A stretch of 64,000 bases of DNA from Achromobacter xylosoxidans (GCF_001457475.1 NZ_LN831029.1:186001-250000); one strand, 5' to 3'. Numbered from the stretch's first letter, positions 47,050 to 56,542 are shown. Translations and numbers: made by a program. Notes: a model not told the origin generated them from the letters alone.

Positions 47050-47892
47050 TCAGGCCGCCCGCGCGCTGTCCGGACCGGGCTGGGCGCCCGTGTGCCACAG
47101 CGCGTCCTGCACGCGCCGCACGCCGGTGGCCATGGAGCCGTCCTGGTAGAGCTTGATCCAGCGGTAGCCGGGCGCGAGGTTGTCGACCACGTGCTTGCCA
47201 TCGCGGATGCTGAACTGGAAGCAGGTGGAAGGCGTGGCCAGCATGCGCAGGTTGTGGCGGCGGCGGTCGAACTCGTGATGCACGTGGCCCCACAGCAGTA
47301 CCCGCACCTGCGGCCAGCGCGTCAGCAACTTGAACAGCCCCTGGGGATTGTCGATCATCATCGAGTCGTGCCAGTGGTTGTCGATCTGCATCGGGTTGTG
47401 GTGCATGGCCAGCAGTGTGTGGCGCCCGGGCGCCTCGGCCAGCGCGGCCTCCAGCAGATCCAGTTGGCTGTCGGGCAGGTGGCCGGCGTTCGAGCCCGGC
47501 ACGGTGGTGTCCAGCGAGATCACGCGCCATGCGCCGACGTCGGTCACCGGCGTCGACCATTCGGGCAGTTCCTGGCGCAGCGCGGATGGCAGGTCGTGGT
47601 TGCCGGGCAGGCAACGGATGCGGGCGCCGTCCAGCGCCGGGGCGGCGCCGAGCATGGCGGCCAGGCGTCGATAGGCGGCGGGCTCGCCGTCCTGGGACAA
47701 ATCGCCGGTGGCCAGCAGCAGGTCGGGGCGTTTGCCGTCGGCCTCGATCTGCCGCAGCACGGCGCGCAGGCTGGCGTCGGTATTGACGCCAAGCATCACG
47801 GTTTCCGGCTCGCCGAAAAGATGGCAATCCGTCAATTGGACCAGCATGGCGGGCGCGTCATTGCGCCGTGCCAGGGAGTGGACGCGTACCAA
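47050..47892 (-). CDS. CpdA-like cyclic nucleotide phosphodiesterase (metallophosphoesterase)
   Basis: Class III cyclic-nucleotide phosphodiesterase type metallophosphoesterase. The 280-residue product has all five metal motifs: DCHLFG, LLATGDLSQDG, LPGNHDLP, LAMHHNP and WGHVHHEFDRR. CpdA proteins hydrolyse 3',5'-cAMP. Start chosen at the TTG 47892 because AGGAG lies 6 bp upstream; the first ATG (47847) has no ribosome binding site but would still include the first metal motif. It is divergent from an antiporter with a cyclic-nucleotide-binding domain, which suggests a shared signal. Confidence 0.88.
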   Translation of the reverse strand: MVRVHSLARRNDAPAMLVQLTDCHLFGEPETVMLGVNTDASLRAVLRQIEADGKRPDLLLATGDLSQDGEPAAYRRLAAMLGAAPALDGARIRCLPGNHDLPSALRQELPEWSTPVTDVGAWRVISLDTTVPGSNAGHLPDSQLDLLEAALAEAPGRHTLLAMHHNPMQIDNHWHDSMMIDNPQGLFKLLTRWPQVRVLLWGHVHHEFDRRRHNLRMLATPSTCFQFSIRDGKHVVDNLAPGYRWIKLYQDGSMATGVRRVQDALWHTGAQPGPDSARAA

Positions 47893-48080
47893 GTACGGCT
47901 CCTGCGAAGTTTCTGCACGGCCCCTACCTTACCGAAAAAACACGCCCGGGCGCGTATCGCCCGCGCCGGCCAGGGTAACGAAACGTGCGGCCGAACGATC
48001 TGTTCGCCGGAATCGACAGGAAAACCCGCTATTCTTGTGAAACTTCTCACAAGCTTCACGATCGGAACGCGGCGCTATCC

Positions 48081-50852
48081 ATGGATGTAGGTTTTCTCGT
48101 ATTCGGCCTGGCCGGGCTGTTGACCCTGGTGTGCTTCATGCCGCCGCTGGCCGGGCGCCTCAAGCTGCCCTATTCGGTGCTGCTGGCAATCGTCGGCTGC
48201 CTGCTGGGCATCATCGTGCACGTCCATGGCTGGGCGCCGAGCTGGATCGGCGACTTCCTGGATTCGCTGGAACGCTTCGAGATTTCCTCCGAGACTTTCC
48301 TGATGGTGTTCCTGCCGGTGCTGCTGTTCGAGACTGCCCTGTCGATGAACGTGCGGCGCCTGATGGACGATATCGGCCCGATCCTGATGATGGCGATCGT
48401 GGCGGTGGTGGTGTGTACCGTGGTGGTGGGCGTGACGCTGGACGCGATCTCGCCCTATGGCCTGGTGGTGTGCCTGCTGCTGGGGGCCATCGTGGCGACC
48501 ACCGATCCGGTGGCGGTGGTGGGCATCTTCCGCGAAGTGGGCGCGCCCAAGCGCCTGACCACGCTGGTGGAAGGCGAAAGCCTGTTCAACGACGCCGCGT
48601 CCATTGCCTTGTACTCGGTGCTGCTGGCCGTGCTGGGCGGGCACGGCGAGCTGACCGCCAGCGGCATCTTCAATGACTTCATCGTGCACTTCATCGGTGG
48701 CGGCATCGCCGGTTTCGCCATGGGGCGCCTGGCCTGTTTCCTGTTTGCCTGGCTGCGCGGCTTTCCCACGGCCGAGATCACGCTGACGCTGACGCTGGCC
48801 TACCTGTCCTTCTTCATCTCCGAACATTACCTGAACGTGTCGGGCGTGGTCGCCACGGTGATCGCCGGCCTGGTGGTGGGGTCGACCGGCCGCACCCGCA
48901 TGTCGCCGACGACCTTCGAATACCTGTCGAGCGCGTGGGAACAATTCGGCTTCTGGGCCAATTCCCTCATCTTCCTGTTCGCCGCCATGCTGATTCCCAA
49001 GCTGATGGCGGCGGCCGACTGGCAGGAACTGGTGCTGGTGGCGGTGGTGTTCGTGGCGACGCTGGTGGCGCGGGCCATCGTGGTGTTCGGCCTGCTGCCG
49101 TTGCTGGGGCTGACCAAACTGGGCACCAAGGTCAGCAATCCCTATAAGGTGGTGATGCTGTGGGGCGGACTGCGCGGCGCGGTGTCGCTGGCCCTGGCCC
49201 TGGCCGTGACCGAGCAGACCGGCGTGCCCGAGGAGGCGCGCCAGTTCATCGCCGTGGCCACCACCGGTTTCGTGCTGTTGACGCTGTTCGTCAACGGCAT
49301 CAGCCTGCGGCCGCTGATCCGCATGCTGGGACTGAACCAGCTGTCGCCGGTCGAGCGCACCATCCGCAACCAGGCGCTGGCGGTGGCGTTGGAGGACCTG
49401 CAGGGCAAGACCGACGAGGTTGCCAAGACCGAGCATATCGGCACGGAAGTGCGCGACCGCATCCGCGCCGTGTTCGACGCCAGCCTGACCAGCGTGCACG
49501 ACGGCCAGGTCAGCCAGATGAGCGACGAGCAGCGGGTGGCGGTGGGCCTGGCGATCGTGGCGCAGCGCGAGGAGGAAATGTTCTTCGACATCCTCAAGGC
49601 GCAGATCGTCGACTGGCGCATGGCCGAAACGCTGCTGGCGCGGGCCGAACGGCTGGAGGACGCGATCCGCATGGGCGGGGTGCCGGGCTTCGAGCGCGCC
49701 ATCATCGCCGACGTGCGCTATTCCACCGGTTTCCGGCTGGCCCTGCGGCTGCACTACCTGTTCGGCTTCCAGGGCTGGCTGGCGCGCGAGCTGGGCCAGC
49801 GTTTCGCCAATCTCATGAGCAAGCGGTCGGTGGCGCAGCGGCTGATCATGTTCGCGCGCGAGCAGATCACGCCGCTGCTGGGCGAGACCGCCACGCAGCG
49901 CATCGTGGCGCTGCACCAGCGCCGCCTGGACCTGATAGAGAACGCCATGCAGGCGCTGAACCTGCAATACCCGTCGTACGCGCAATGGCTGCAGGAAAGC
50001 TATCTGGGCCGGGTGGCGCGCGAACTGGAACGGATCCGCTATCGCGACATGCTGGAGCAGTTCCTGATCAGCGGCGAGGTCTATGCCGACCTGATGGCGC
50101 AATTGAAGAGCCGCTGGGCGCACATCGATACGCACCCGCCGCTGGACATCGAAATGAGCGCGGCCGACCTGATCAAGCGCGTGCCGTTGTTCGAGGGGCT
50201 GTCGGCCGATTCGCTGCGCGCGATCAGCAAGCTGCTCAAGCCGCGCCTGTCGCTGCCCGACCAGCGGGTGCTGACCAAGGGCCGGCATGGCGAGGAGATG
50301 TGCTTCGTGGCGTCGGGGGCGGTGGCGGTGCACCTGCCGGACAACACCATGATCGAACTGGGCAGCGGCGAGTTCTTCGGCGAACTTGGCCTGCTGGGTG
50401 AGCAGCAGATCGCGCCCGAGGTGACGTCACTGGGCTACAGCAAGCTGCTGATGCTGTCGTCGCGCGATTTCCATGCCCTGCTGGCGCGTGACGAGCACCT
50501 GCGCGAACGCATCCAGGTGGTGGCCAAGCAGCGCCTGCGCGCCATCGAGGTCTGGAAGCAGTTCTCGCAGGCCAACGCGACGGCGGCTCCCGCGCCCGCG
50601 CAGGCGCCCGTGCCTTCGCCGGCCCAGGCTGCGGCGGCGGCCGAAGCTGCCGGGGTGGCTGCCGGCGACGAACTCGACGCGCGCGCGGTGCAGGCGCTGC
50701 GGGCGGCCGAGCCGGGCGCGCCGGCCGCGCCCACGGCTACGCCGGTGGCGCCGCAACAGGTGGAGACGCGCCGGGTCGAAAACCCGCCGGTCGAAACGGA
50801 TGAAATCCAGGCGCGTGAATCGGGCGCGGCGCCGGGCGGCGCCAGCGCCTGA
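48081..50852 (+). CDS. Cation/proton antiporter with C-terminal cyclic-nucleotide-binding domain
   Basis: A 923-residue protein with an N-terminal CPA1/NhaP-type exchanger domain of about 12-13 helices (SETFLMVFLPVLLFETALSM; GAIVATTDPVAVVGIFREVG; LVEGESLFNDAASIALYSVL). The conserved ATTDPVAV and FNDAAS ion-site motifs are intact. A long cytoplasmic helical region (about 455-690) leads to a cyclic-nucleotide-binding-like domain (RVPLFEGLSADSLRAISKLL; GEFFGELGLLGEQQ, about 700-820). An Ala/Pro-rich low-complexity tail ends it. Start chosen at 48081 (MDVGFLVFG). Ion specificity (Na+ or K+) cannot be read. The domain order suggests gating by cAMP or c-di-AMP-like ligands. Confidence 0.9.
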   Translation: MDVGFLVFGLAGLLTLVCFMPPLAGRLKLPYSVLLAIVGCLLGIIVHVHGWAPSWIGDFLDSLERFEISSETFLMVFLPVLLFETALSMNVRRLMDDIGPILMMAIVAVVVCTVVVGVTLDAISPYGLVVCLLLGAIVATTDPVAVVGIFREVGAPKRLTTLVEGESLFNDAASIALYSVLLAVLGGHGELTASGIFNDFIVHFIGGGIAGFAMGRLACFLFAWLRGFPTAEITLTLTLAYLSFFISEHYLNVSGVVATVIAGLVVGSTGRTRMSPTTFEYLSSAWEQFGFWANSLIFLFAAMLIPKLMAAADWQELVLVAVVFVATLVARAIVVFGLLPLLGLTKLGTKVSNPYKVVMLWGGLRGAVSLALALAVTEQTGVPEEARQFIAVATTGFVLLTLFVNGISLRPLIRMLGLNQLSPVERTIRNQALAVALEDLQGKTDEVAKTEHIGTEVRDRIRAVFDASLTSVHDGQVSQMSDEQRVAVGLAIVAQREEEMFFDILKAQIVDWRMAETLLARAERLEDAIRMGGVPGFERAIIADVRYSTGFRLALRLHYLFGFQGWLARELGQRFANLMSKRSVAQRLIMFAREQITPLLGETATQRIVALHQRRLDLIENAMQALNLQYPSYAQWLQESYLGRVARELERIRYRDMLEQFLISGEVYADLMAQLKSRWAHIDTHPPLDIEMSAADLIKRVPLFEGLSADSLRAISKLLKPRLSLPDQRVLTKGRHGEEMCFVASGAVAVHLPDNTMIELGSGEFFGELGLLGEQQIAPEVTSLGYSKLLMLSSRDFHALLARDEHLRERIQVVAKQRLRAIEVWKQFSQANATAAPAPAQAPVPSPAQAAAAAEAAGVAAGDELDARAVQALRAAEPGAPAAPTATPVAPQQVETRRVENPPVETDEIQARESGAAPGGASA

Positions 50853-50873
50853 CCCCCAGCCCGCGTCGCCGGC

Positions 50874-51679
50874 TCAGATCTCGCCGGCGGCGCGGCGCTG
50901 CATGATGTCTTCGATGATCACCAGCGCGGCTTCCAACGTGAATTCGCCCTCCGCCACGCGGCGGACCACCGTGTCGACGTCGGCCGCGGCAATTTCCATC
51001 ACTTCTCCGTCACGGTTGGCGGGCCTGGCGTCGGCCGCCAGCACACAGGTGCTGGTGAGCACGTCCTCGACCTGGTAGCCCTCGGGCAGGCGGCGATGGA
51101 TGCGCAGGATGGTGCGTAGCGGCGAGCGCCGCGTCAGGTCGGGCGCGTCCAGCCCGGCTTCTTCGCCGCATTCGCGCACCAGCGCCGATTCAAGCGGTTC
51201 GCCGCTGCCGGCCAGGCCGCCAACCAGGGTGTCCCACATGCCGGGGTCGGTGGACTTGCTGAGCGCGCGGCGGGCGATCCAGATGCGGCCATCCGGGGTC
51301 CAGGCGTTCAGGTGCACCGCCTTGGTCAACAGACCCAGCGGCCGCACCGCCGCGCGTTCGATCACGCCCAGCGCAATGTCGCCGTCCAGGACGTCGAGCA
51401 ATTCATCGCGCCAGCCCCTCAGGCAGTTGGCTTGGCGCAACAGTTGCGCGGTCTGTTCGAGCACGCCATCGAGCGCCGGGCCGGGGGCAACGCCGCGCCG
51501 ATGCGCAGCGCGTCGGTATCCACGTCGATGTGCGCGGCTCCCTGGAGGGCGTCACAGGCGGCATGCGTGGCCCAGCCGCAGCGTCGTCCCGCTATATAGA
51601 GAGCGTGCGCGCCCGCGGGGGCGGGCTCCTGGGCGCGAGCGCGCAAGGCGGCATACAGATCGGACAGCTGCTTGGGCAT
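50874..51679 (-). pseudogene. Nudix hydrolase split by a one-base frameshift
   Basis: The N-terminal part (from 51679, MPKQLSDLYAALRARAQEP) and the C-terminal part (to 50874) are in different frames. Both read through a run of five G (51483-51487 on the plus strand). One extra base there would join them: RIGAALPPG then PALDGVLEQTAQLLR, giving a 268-residue protein. The C-terminal part has the Nudix box (GLAGSGEPLESALVRECGEE followed by AGLD) and a DUF4743-like N-terminal half (ALYIAGRRCGWATHAACDAL). The break is a deletion, a sequencing error or a slippery tract. The C-terminal part alone (51464-50874) keeps the whole Nudix domain and might still be made. Confidence 0.75.
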
Positions 51680-51790
51680 TGGGAGGCCGTTGTGATGGGA
51701 CTGCCGGGATTTTATGCCACCCGGTTTATCCGGCGCGTCAAGGGGGCGCGGGCAGATGGGGGCGGGCCGCATGAATTCAAGGGCACAAAC

Positions 51791-51818
51791 TTACATCTGT
51801 TTGCGCGTCCGCTATAAT
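51791..51818 (+). promoter_or_regulatory. Sigma-70 promoter of the cytochrome oxidase operon
   Basis: TTACAT (51791-51796), a 16-bp spacer and an exact TATAAT (51813-51818) lie upstream of coxB. This predicts a transcript start near 51825 and a leader of about 145 nt before the coxB start. I see no clear regulatory structure in that leader. Confidence 0.65.
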
Positions 51819-51971
51819 CCGCCAGTTTCTTTGTGATTTCGAGTGGGAATGCGGGGGCCGCTCTATCTCCCCCTGCCTAGCCCTGCCATCTAATAATTGC
51901 GCGTAGTCCTGTTGCAGTGACATCCGTGCCACTAGGCGACAAGGGCCTTCGCGCCGTGTTTCGAGGTAAGC

Positions 51972-53129
51972 ATGAAGAAGTGGAGAGGGATACTGGGCGC
52001 TTGTGCGCTGCTGATTGGCAGCGCGGCCATCGCTCAGGTGCAAGACATGCCCGGCGGCCCGAAGGTCAATCAGCTGAACCTGCATGAAGGCGTCACACAG
52101 ATCACGCGTGATGTCATGTGGCTGCACTGGCTGCTGCTCACGATCTGTATTGTGATTTTCGTGGGCGTCTTCGGAGTGATGTTCTACTCCATCTGGGCGC
52201 ACCGGAAATCCCGCGGACACAAGGCCGCGACCTTCCACGAACACCTCGGCGTGGAAGTGGCCTGGACGGTCATCCCCTTCATCATCGTCATCGCCATGGC
52301 GCTGCCGGCCACCAAGACGGTCGTGGCCATGAAAGACACTTCCAGCGCGGACCTGACCATCAAGGTCACCGGCTATCAATGGAAGTGGGGCTACGAGTAT
52401 CTCGACGGCCCCGCCGCCGGCGTCAAATTCCTCTCCACCCTGTCGACCCCGCGCGCCCAGATCGAAGGCCGCGAGGCCAAGGGCCAGTTCTACCTGATGG
52501 AAACGGACAACCACATGGTGGTGCCCGTGGACAAGAAGGTACGCGTCGTCCTGACCGCCGCCGACGTCATCCACTCGTGGATGATTCCCGACTTCGGCGT
52601 CAAGCAGGATGCGATCCCCGGTTTCCTGCGCGACGCCTGGTTCCGCGCCGAAAAACCCGGTATCTACCGTGGCCAGTGCGCCGAATTGTGCGGCAAGGAC
52701 CACGCCTTCATGCCCATCGTCGTGGAAGTCCTGGCGCAAGCGGACTACGATAAGTGGGTTGAAGACCAAAAGAAGAGGATGGCGGCAAACGCCGACGATC
52801 CCAATAAAGAGTGGACGGAAGCCGAACTGGTTGCCCGTGGCGAGAAGGTCTTCGCCGCCAATTGCGTGGCCTGTCACCAGGCCAACGGCAAGGGCATCCC
52901 GGGCAGCTTCCCGGCCCTCGATGGAGACAAGGTTGTTCTGGGCCCGAAAGCGGAACAGATCAACACCGTGCTCAAGGGCAAGCCGAACACCGCCATGGCG
53001 GCATTCGGCCCGCAGCTCAATGATGTCGAGATCGCCGCGGTCATCAGCTATACGCGCCATGCCTGGAGCAACGCCGGCAAGGGGCAGGACCCGACAGTGA
53101 TGCCGAAGGATGTCGCGGCCGCGCGTTGA
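51972..53129 (+). CDS. coxB: Cytochrome c oxidase subunit II with fused cytochrome c domain
   Basis: Accepts electrons through the CuA centre of the aa3/caa3-type terminal oxidase. The 385-residue product has a signal peptide, two membrane helices (WLLLTICIVIFVGVFGVMFY; AWTVIPFIIVIAMALPATK) and the CuA loop GQCAELCGKDHAFM with cysteines 236 and 240. A C-terminal class I cytochrome c domain carries CVACH at about 298-302 with a Met ligand beyond. The fusion makes this a caa3-like oxidase. First gene of the locus, preceded by a good promoter. Confidence 0.96.
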   Translation: MKKWRGILGACALLIGSAAIAQVQDMPGGPKVNQLNLHEGVTQITRDVMWLHWLLLTICIVIFVGVFGVMFYSIWAHRKSRGHKAATFHEHLGVEVAWTVIPFIIVIAMALPATKTVVAMKDTSSADLTIKVTGYQWKWGYEYLDGPAAGVKFLSTLSTPRAQIEGREAKGQFYLMETDNHMVVPVDKKVRVVLTAADVIHSWMIPDFGVKQDAIPGFLRDAWFRAEKPGIYRGQCAELCGKDHAFMPIVVEVLAQADYDKWVEDQKKRMAANADDPNKEWTEAELVARGEKVFAANCVACHQANGKGIPGSFPALDGDKVVLGPKAEQINTVLKGKPNTAMAAFGPQLNDVEIAAVISYTRHAWSNAGKGQDPTVMPKDVAAAR

Positions 53130-53229
53130 TCGCGCCCCGCTTTCCCATCGCAGAGCTGGTTCCGTTTAGTCAGAGATACCCTGCCGGTTCCGTGGAACGG
53201 AGCCGGCACTCAGCAGGAAGGAGTCCATC

Positions 53230-54837
53230 ATGAGCAGCGTCACTGTAGACCACGTGTCGCCGGGCCACGGCCACGGTCACGATGACCACCACCACGCCAC
53301 CCCCACCGGCTGGCGCCGCTGGCTTTTCGCCACCAACCACAAAGACATCGGGACGATGTATCTCATCTTCTCGTTCGTCATGCTGCTCGAAGGCGGCACG
53401 CTGGCGCTGCTGCTGCGTACCGAGCTGTTCGAGCCGGGCCTGCAGTTCTTCCGCCCCGAACTGTTCAACCAGTTCACCACCATGCACGGCCTGATCATGG
53501 TGTTCGGCGCCATCATGCCGGCGTTCGTGGGTTTCGCGAACTGGATGATCCCGATGCAGATCGGCGCGTCCGACATGGCCTTCGCCCGCATGAACAACTT
53601 CAGCTTCTGGCTGCTGCCGGTGGCCGCGATCATGCTGACGGCCTCGTTCTTCGTGCCGGGCGGCGCCACCGCCGCCGGCTGGACGCTGTATGCGCCGCTG
53701 TCGCTGCAGATGGGCCCGGGCATGGACCTGGCCATCTTCGCGATGCACATCATGGGCGCGTCCTCGATCATGGGCGCCATCAACATCATCGTGACCGTGC
53801 TGAACATGCGCGCGCCCGGCATGACGCTGATGAAGATGCCGCTGTTCTGCTGGACCTGGCTGATCACCGCGTTCCTGCTGCTGGCCGTGATGCCGGTGCT
53901 GGCCGCCGCCATCACCATGGTGCTGACCGACCGCCACTTCGGCACCGGCTTCTTCAACGCCGCCGCCGGCGGCGACCCGGTGCTGTACCAGCACGTGTTC
54001 TGGTTCTTCGGGCACCCCGAGGTCTACATCATGATCCTGCCGGCGTTCGGTATCGTGTCGGCCATCGTGCCCGCGTTCGCCCGCAAGAAGCTGTTCGGCT
54101 ACGCCTCGATGGTGTACGCGACCGCCTCGATCGCCGTGCTGTCGTTCATCGTGTGGGCGCACCACATGTTCACCACGGGCATGCCGGTGACCGGCCAGCT
54201 GTACTTCATGTACGCCACCATGCTCATCTCCATCCCGACCGGGGTGAAGGTGTTCAACTGGGTCGCCACCATGTGGCGCGGGTCGATGACGTTCGAGACG
54301 CCGATGCTGTTCTCGATCGGCTTCATCTTCGTGTTCACGATGGGCGGCTTCACCGGCCTGATCCTGTCGGTGGCGCCGATCGACATCCAGGTGCATGACA
54401 CGTATTACGTGGTGGCCCACTTCCACTACGTGCTGGTGGCCGGCTCGCTGTTCGCGCTGTTCGCCGGCACCTACTACTGGCTGCCCAAGTGGACCGGCCG
54501 CATGTACAGCGAAAAGCTGGGCAAGCTGCACTTCTGGTCGACGCTGATCTCGTTCAACGTGACCTTCTTCCCGATGCACTTCCTGGGCCTGGCCGGCATG
54601 CCGCGCCGCTATGCCGACTACGCCGCGCAGTTCACGACGTTCCACCAGATCGCCACCATCGGCGCCTTCTGGTTCGGCCTGTCGCAGCTGATCTTCCTGT
54701 GGGCCGTGCTGCGTTGCTACATGGGCAAGGGCGAGCAGGCCGCGGCCAAGCCGTGGGAAGGCGCCGAAGGACTGGAATGGACCGTGCCGTCGCCCGCCCC
54801 GTTCCATACCTTCGAGACGCCGCCCGAAGTCAAGTGA
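53230..54837 (+). CDS. ctaD: Cytochrome c oxidase subunit I
   Basis: Twelve-helix catalytic subunit carrying haem a and the haem a3-CuB centre. The 535-residue product has a His-rich N-terminus ([11 protein letters not shown]), the haem a ligand region [16 protein letters not shown], the CuB/Tyr cross-link segment [28 protein letters not shown] and [15 protein letters not shown] with haem ligands. The His-rich N-terminal tail is a feature seen in several betaproteobacterial CtaD proteins and could bind metal; that is inference. AGGAAGGAG lies just upstream of the start. Confidence 0.97.
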   Translation: MSSVTVDHVSPGHGHGHDDHHHATPTGWRRWLFATNHKDIGTMYLIFSFVMLLEGGTLALLLRTELFEPGLQFFRPELFNQFTTMHGLIMVFGAIMPAFVGFANWMIPMQIGASDMAFARMNNFSFWLLPVAAIMLTASFFVPGGATAAGWTLYAPLSLQMGPGMDLAIFAMHIMGASSIMGAINIIVTVLNMRAPGMTLMKMPLFCWTWLITAFLLLAVMPVLAAAITMVLTDRHFGTGFFNAAAGGDPVLYQHVFWFFGHPEVYIMILPAFGIVSAIVPAFARKKLFGYASMVYATASIAVLSFIVWAHHMFTTGMPVTGQLYFMYATMLISIPTGVKVFNWVATMWRGSMTFETPMLFSIGFIFVFTMGGFTGLILSVAPIDIQVHDTYYVVAHFHYVLVAGSLFALFAGTYYWLPKWTGRMYSEKLGKLHFWSTLISFNVTFFPMHFLGLAGMPRRYADYAAQFTTFHQIATIGAFWFGLSQLIFLWAVLRCYMGKGEQAAAKPWEGAEGLEWTVPSPAPFHTFETPPEVK

Positions 54838-54866
54838 GCGCCGATCCGAAACCCGCAACAGGCAGC

Positions 54867-55001
54867 ATGGCCATGACCCCCGAGCAGCGCCGACGCAACA
54901 AGATCGCAGGACTGGTTCTGCTGGTATTCGTCATCGCCGTGTTCGCCTGGACCGTGTTCCGCGGTTCGGCGCTGCTGGCGGGCAAGGCCATCGGCGGCTA
55001 G
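54867..55001 (+). CDS. Small cytochrome oxidase assembly-type membrane protein
   Basis: A 44-residue single-span protein: MAMTPEQRRRNKIAGLVLLV then FVIAVFAWTVFRGSALL. Proteins like this sit right after ctaD in many Burkholderiales and are annotated as small oxidase assembly proteins; the function is not well proven. A GTG at 54834, overlapping the ctaD stop, would give 55 residues and coupled translation, so the start is open. It lies 11 bp before the DUF2970 gene. Confidence 0.75.
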   Translation: MAMTPEQRRRNKIAGLVLLVFVIAVFAWTVFRGSALLAGKAIGG

Positions 55002-55012
55002 CGGGCCACGAG

Positions 55013-55237
55013 ATGAGCGACGACCTGCGCGAATCCGCCCAGCGCAAGCTGAGCTTCTTCCAGACGATGAAGGCGGTGGCGTGGGGATTTTTCGGCGTCC
55101 GCAAGGGCGCGGGCTATCGCGAGGACAGCGCCAGGCTCAATCCCGTCCATGTGATCGTGGCGGGGCTGCTGGCGGCGGCGATCTTCGTGGCCGTGCTGGT
55201 GTTAATTGTGCGTTGGGCGGTATCCAGCCTGACTTGA
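55013..55237 (+). CDS. DUF2970 single-span membrane protein
   Basis: A 74-residue protein with the DUF2970 pattern: SFFQTMKAVAWGFFGVRKGA then VHVIVAGLLAAAIFVAVLVL as its single membrane helix. Found in oxidase loci of betaproteobacteria between the assembly genes and ctaE; role unknown. In relatives a ctaG (Cox11) gene often lies just before it, but none is present here. Confidence 0.88.
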   Translation: MSDDLRESAQRKLSFFQTMKAVAWGFFGVRKGAGYREDSARLNPVHVIVAGLLAAAIFVAVLVLIVRWAVSSLT

Positions 55238-55275
55238 ATCACTTAATTCTATAAATCAGTACCAGGGAGAAAGCC

Positions 55276-56151
55276 ATGAGTGCAAGCCACTCGGTTCAAG
55301 GTAAAGAGGCACCCTATTACTACGTGCCCGCCGATTCGGGGCATCCCGTGCGCACGGCCGTGGCGCTGCTGCTCATGGGCCTGGGCGCCGCGGGCTGGAT
55401 CAACGGCGTGAGCTGGGCCAAGTGGTCGGTGCTGGCCGGCTTCATCGCGCTGATCGTGGTGCTGTATTACTGGTTCGGCGACGCCATCCAGGAATCCGAG
55501 GCCGGCATGAACAGCAAGCGCATCGACGGGTCGTACCGTTGGGGCATGAGCTGGTTCATCTTCTCGGAAGTGATGTTCTTCGCGGCGTTCTTCGGCGCGC
55601 TCTGGTATGTGCGCACCATCACCACACCGTGGCTGGGCGACATGGACCACCGCCTGATGCTGTGGCCCGACTTCCAGGCGGTGTGGCCCAACTTCGGCCC
55701 GGCCGGCGTGGTCGAGCACTTCCAGACCGTGGGCCCCTTCTGGCTGCCGACCATCAACACCGCGTTGCTGCTGAGCTCGGGCGTGACGCTGACCATCGCC
55801 CACCATGCGCTGCGCGAGAACCATCGCGGCAAGACCATGTTCTGGCTGGCCGCCACGGTCATCCTCGGGTTCATCTTCGTGGCCTGCCAGGCCGCTGAAT
55901 ACCACCACGCGTACACCGAGCTGAACCTCAAGTTCAATTCGGGCGCCTACGGTTCGCTGTTCTACATGCTGACGGGCTTTCACGGCTTCCACGTGATCCT
56001 GGGCGCCACCATGCTGACGGTCATCCTGATCCGCCTGATGCGCGGCCATTTCCGGCCCGACCACCACTTCGGCTTCGAGGGCGCCGCCTGGTACTGGCAC
56101 TTCGTGGACGTGGTGTGGCTGGGCCTGTACCTGTTCGTCTACTGGTTCTGA
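55276..56151 (+). CDS. ctaE: Cytochrome c oxidase subunit III
   Basis: Seven-helix core subunit of the terminal oxidase that stabilises subunit I and lines the oxygen path. The 291-residue product has WFIFSEVMFFAAFFGALWYV, FWLPTINTALLLSSGVTLTI, CQAAEYHHAYTELNLKFNSG and GFHGFHVILGATMLTVILIR, and ends AWYWHFVDVVWLGLYLFVYW plus Phe. These are the standard subunit III signatures. It is preceded by AGGGAGAAAGCC. Confidence 0.97.
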   Translation: MSASHSVQGKEAPYYYVPADSGHPVRTAVALLLMGLGAAGWINGVSWAKWSVLAGFIALIVVLYYWFGDAIQESEAGMNSKRIDGSYRWGMSWFIFSEVMFFAAFFGALWYVRTITTPWLGDMDHRLMLWPDFQAVWPNFGPAGVVEHFQTVGPFWLPTINTALLLSSGVTLTIAHHALRENHRGKTMFWLAATVILGFIFVACQAAEYHHAYTELNLKFNSGAYGSLFYMLTGFHGFHVILGATMLTVILIRLMRGHFRPDHHFGFEGAAWYWHFVDVVWLGLYLFVYWF

Positions 56152-56189
56152 GGCGTGGGCCCGGCGCTGCCGGGCCGATCGGCTGGACG

Positions 56190-56237
56190 GGGCGAGGCTG
56201 GCGGGCCGCCGGGAAACCGGCGCCGCCGGCCTCGCCC
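56190..56237 (+). terminator. GC-rich hairpin after ctaE
   Basis: GGGCGAGGC (56190-56198, allowing for one flanking G) pairs with GCCTCGCCC (56229-56237). The internal sequence can also pair (CCGCC with GGCGG). It lies 38 bp after the ctaE stop. Without a T tract it may work as a weak or factor-dependent terminator. Confidence 0.45.
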
Positions 56238-56305
56238 TTCGCTTGATGGCGGTCCGTGTTCCAATAGGGCTGGTCGCGTGGCCGGGGAACCGGCCGGACG
56301 CGGGT

Positions 56306-56506
56306 TTATCTAAAACCGGTGCTTTCGATCCAGCCCATGTGATGGGCGAACAGCACGAACAGGAACAGGGCAACCGACAGGCCGATGCGCACCGTCAGCG
56401 CGTTGACCGTGCGGTTGGTGCTGCCTTTGTCCCGCATCAGGTAGACCAGGGCGGATGCCAGACTGGCCAGGATACCGATGAAGGCCAGAACGACGAAAAC
56501 GCGCAT
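56306..56506 (-). CDS. DUF2909 twin-transmembrane protein
   Basis: A 66-residue protein with two membrane helices (VFVVLAFIGILASLASALVY and RIGLSVALFLFVLFAHHMGW) joined by MRDKGSTNRTVNALTV, the DUF2909 layout. It is encoded on the minus strand inside the oxidase locus, divergent from surf1 with 36 bp between start codons. The same orientation is common in relatives. Function unknown; an oxidase-related role is inferred from context. Confidence 0.9.
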   Translation of the reverse strand: MRVFVVLAFIGILASLASALVYLMRDKGSTNRTVNALTVRIGLSVALFLFVLFAHHMGWIESTGFR

Positions 56507-56542
56507 GATGGTCTCCGGACAAAATCGATTGATTCAATACAG

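Noticed and set aside
48075..50333. A 752-codon His/Gln/Arg-rich frame on the minus strand
   Set aside because: Shadow of the antiporter gene, whose membrane helices and ion-site motifs are unambiguous on the plus strand.
50580..50850. Ala/Pro-rich stretch at the end of the antiporter that could mark a frameshift
   Set aside because: The frame stays open to a normal stop and the composition matches a disordered tail; the opposite frames contain nothing better.
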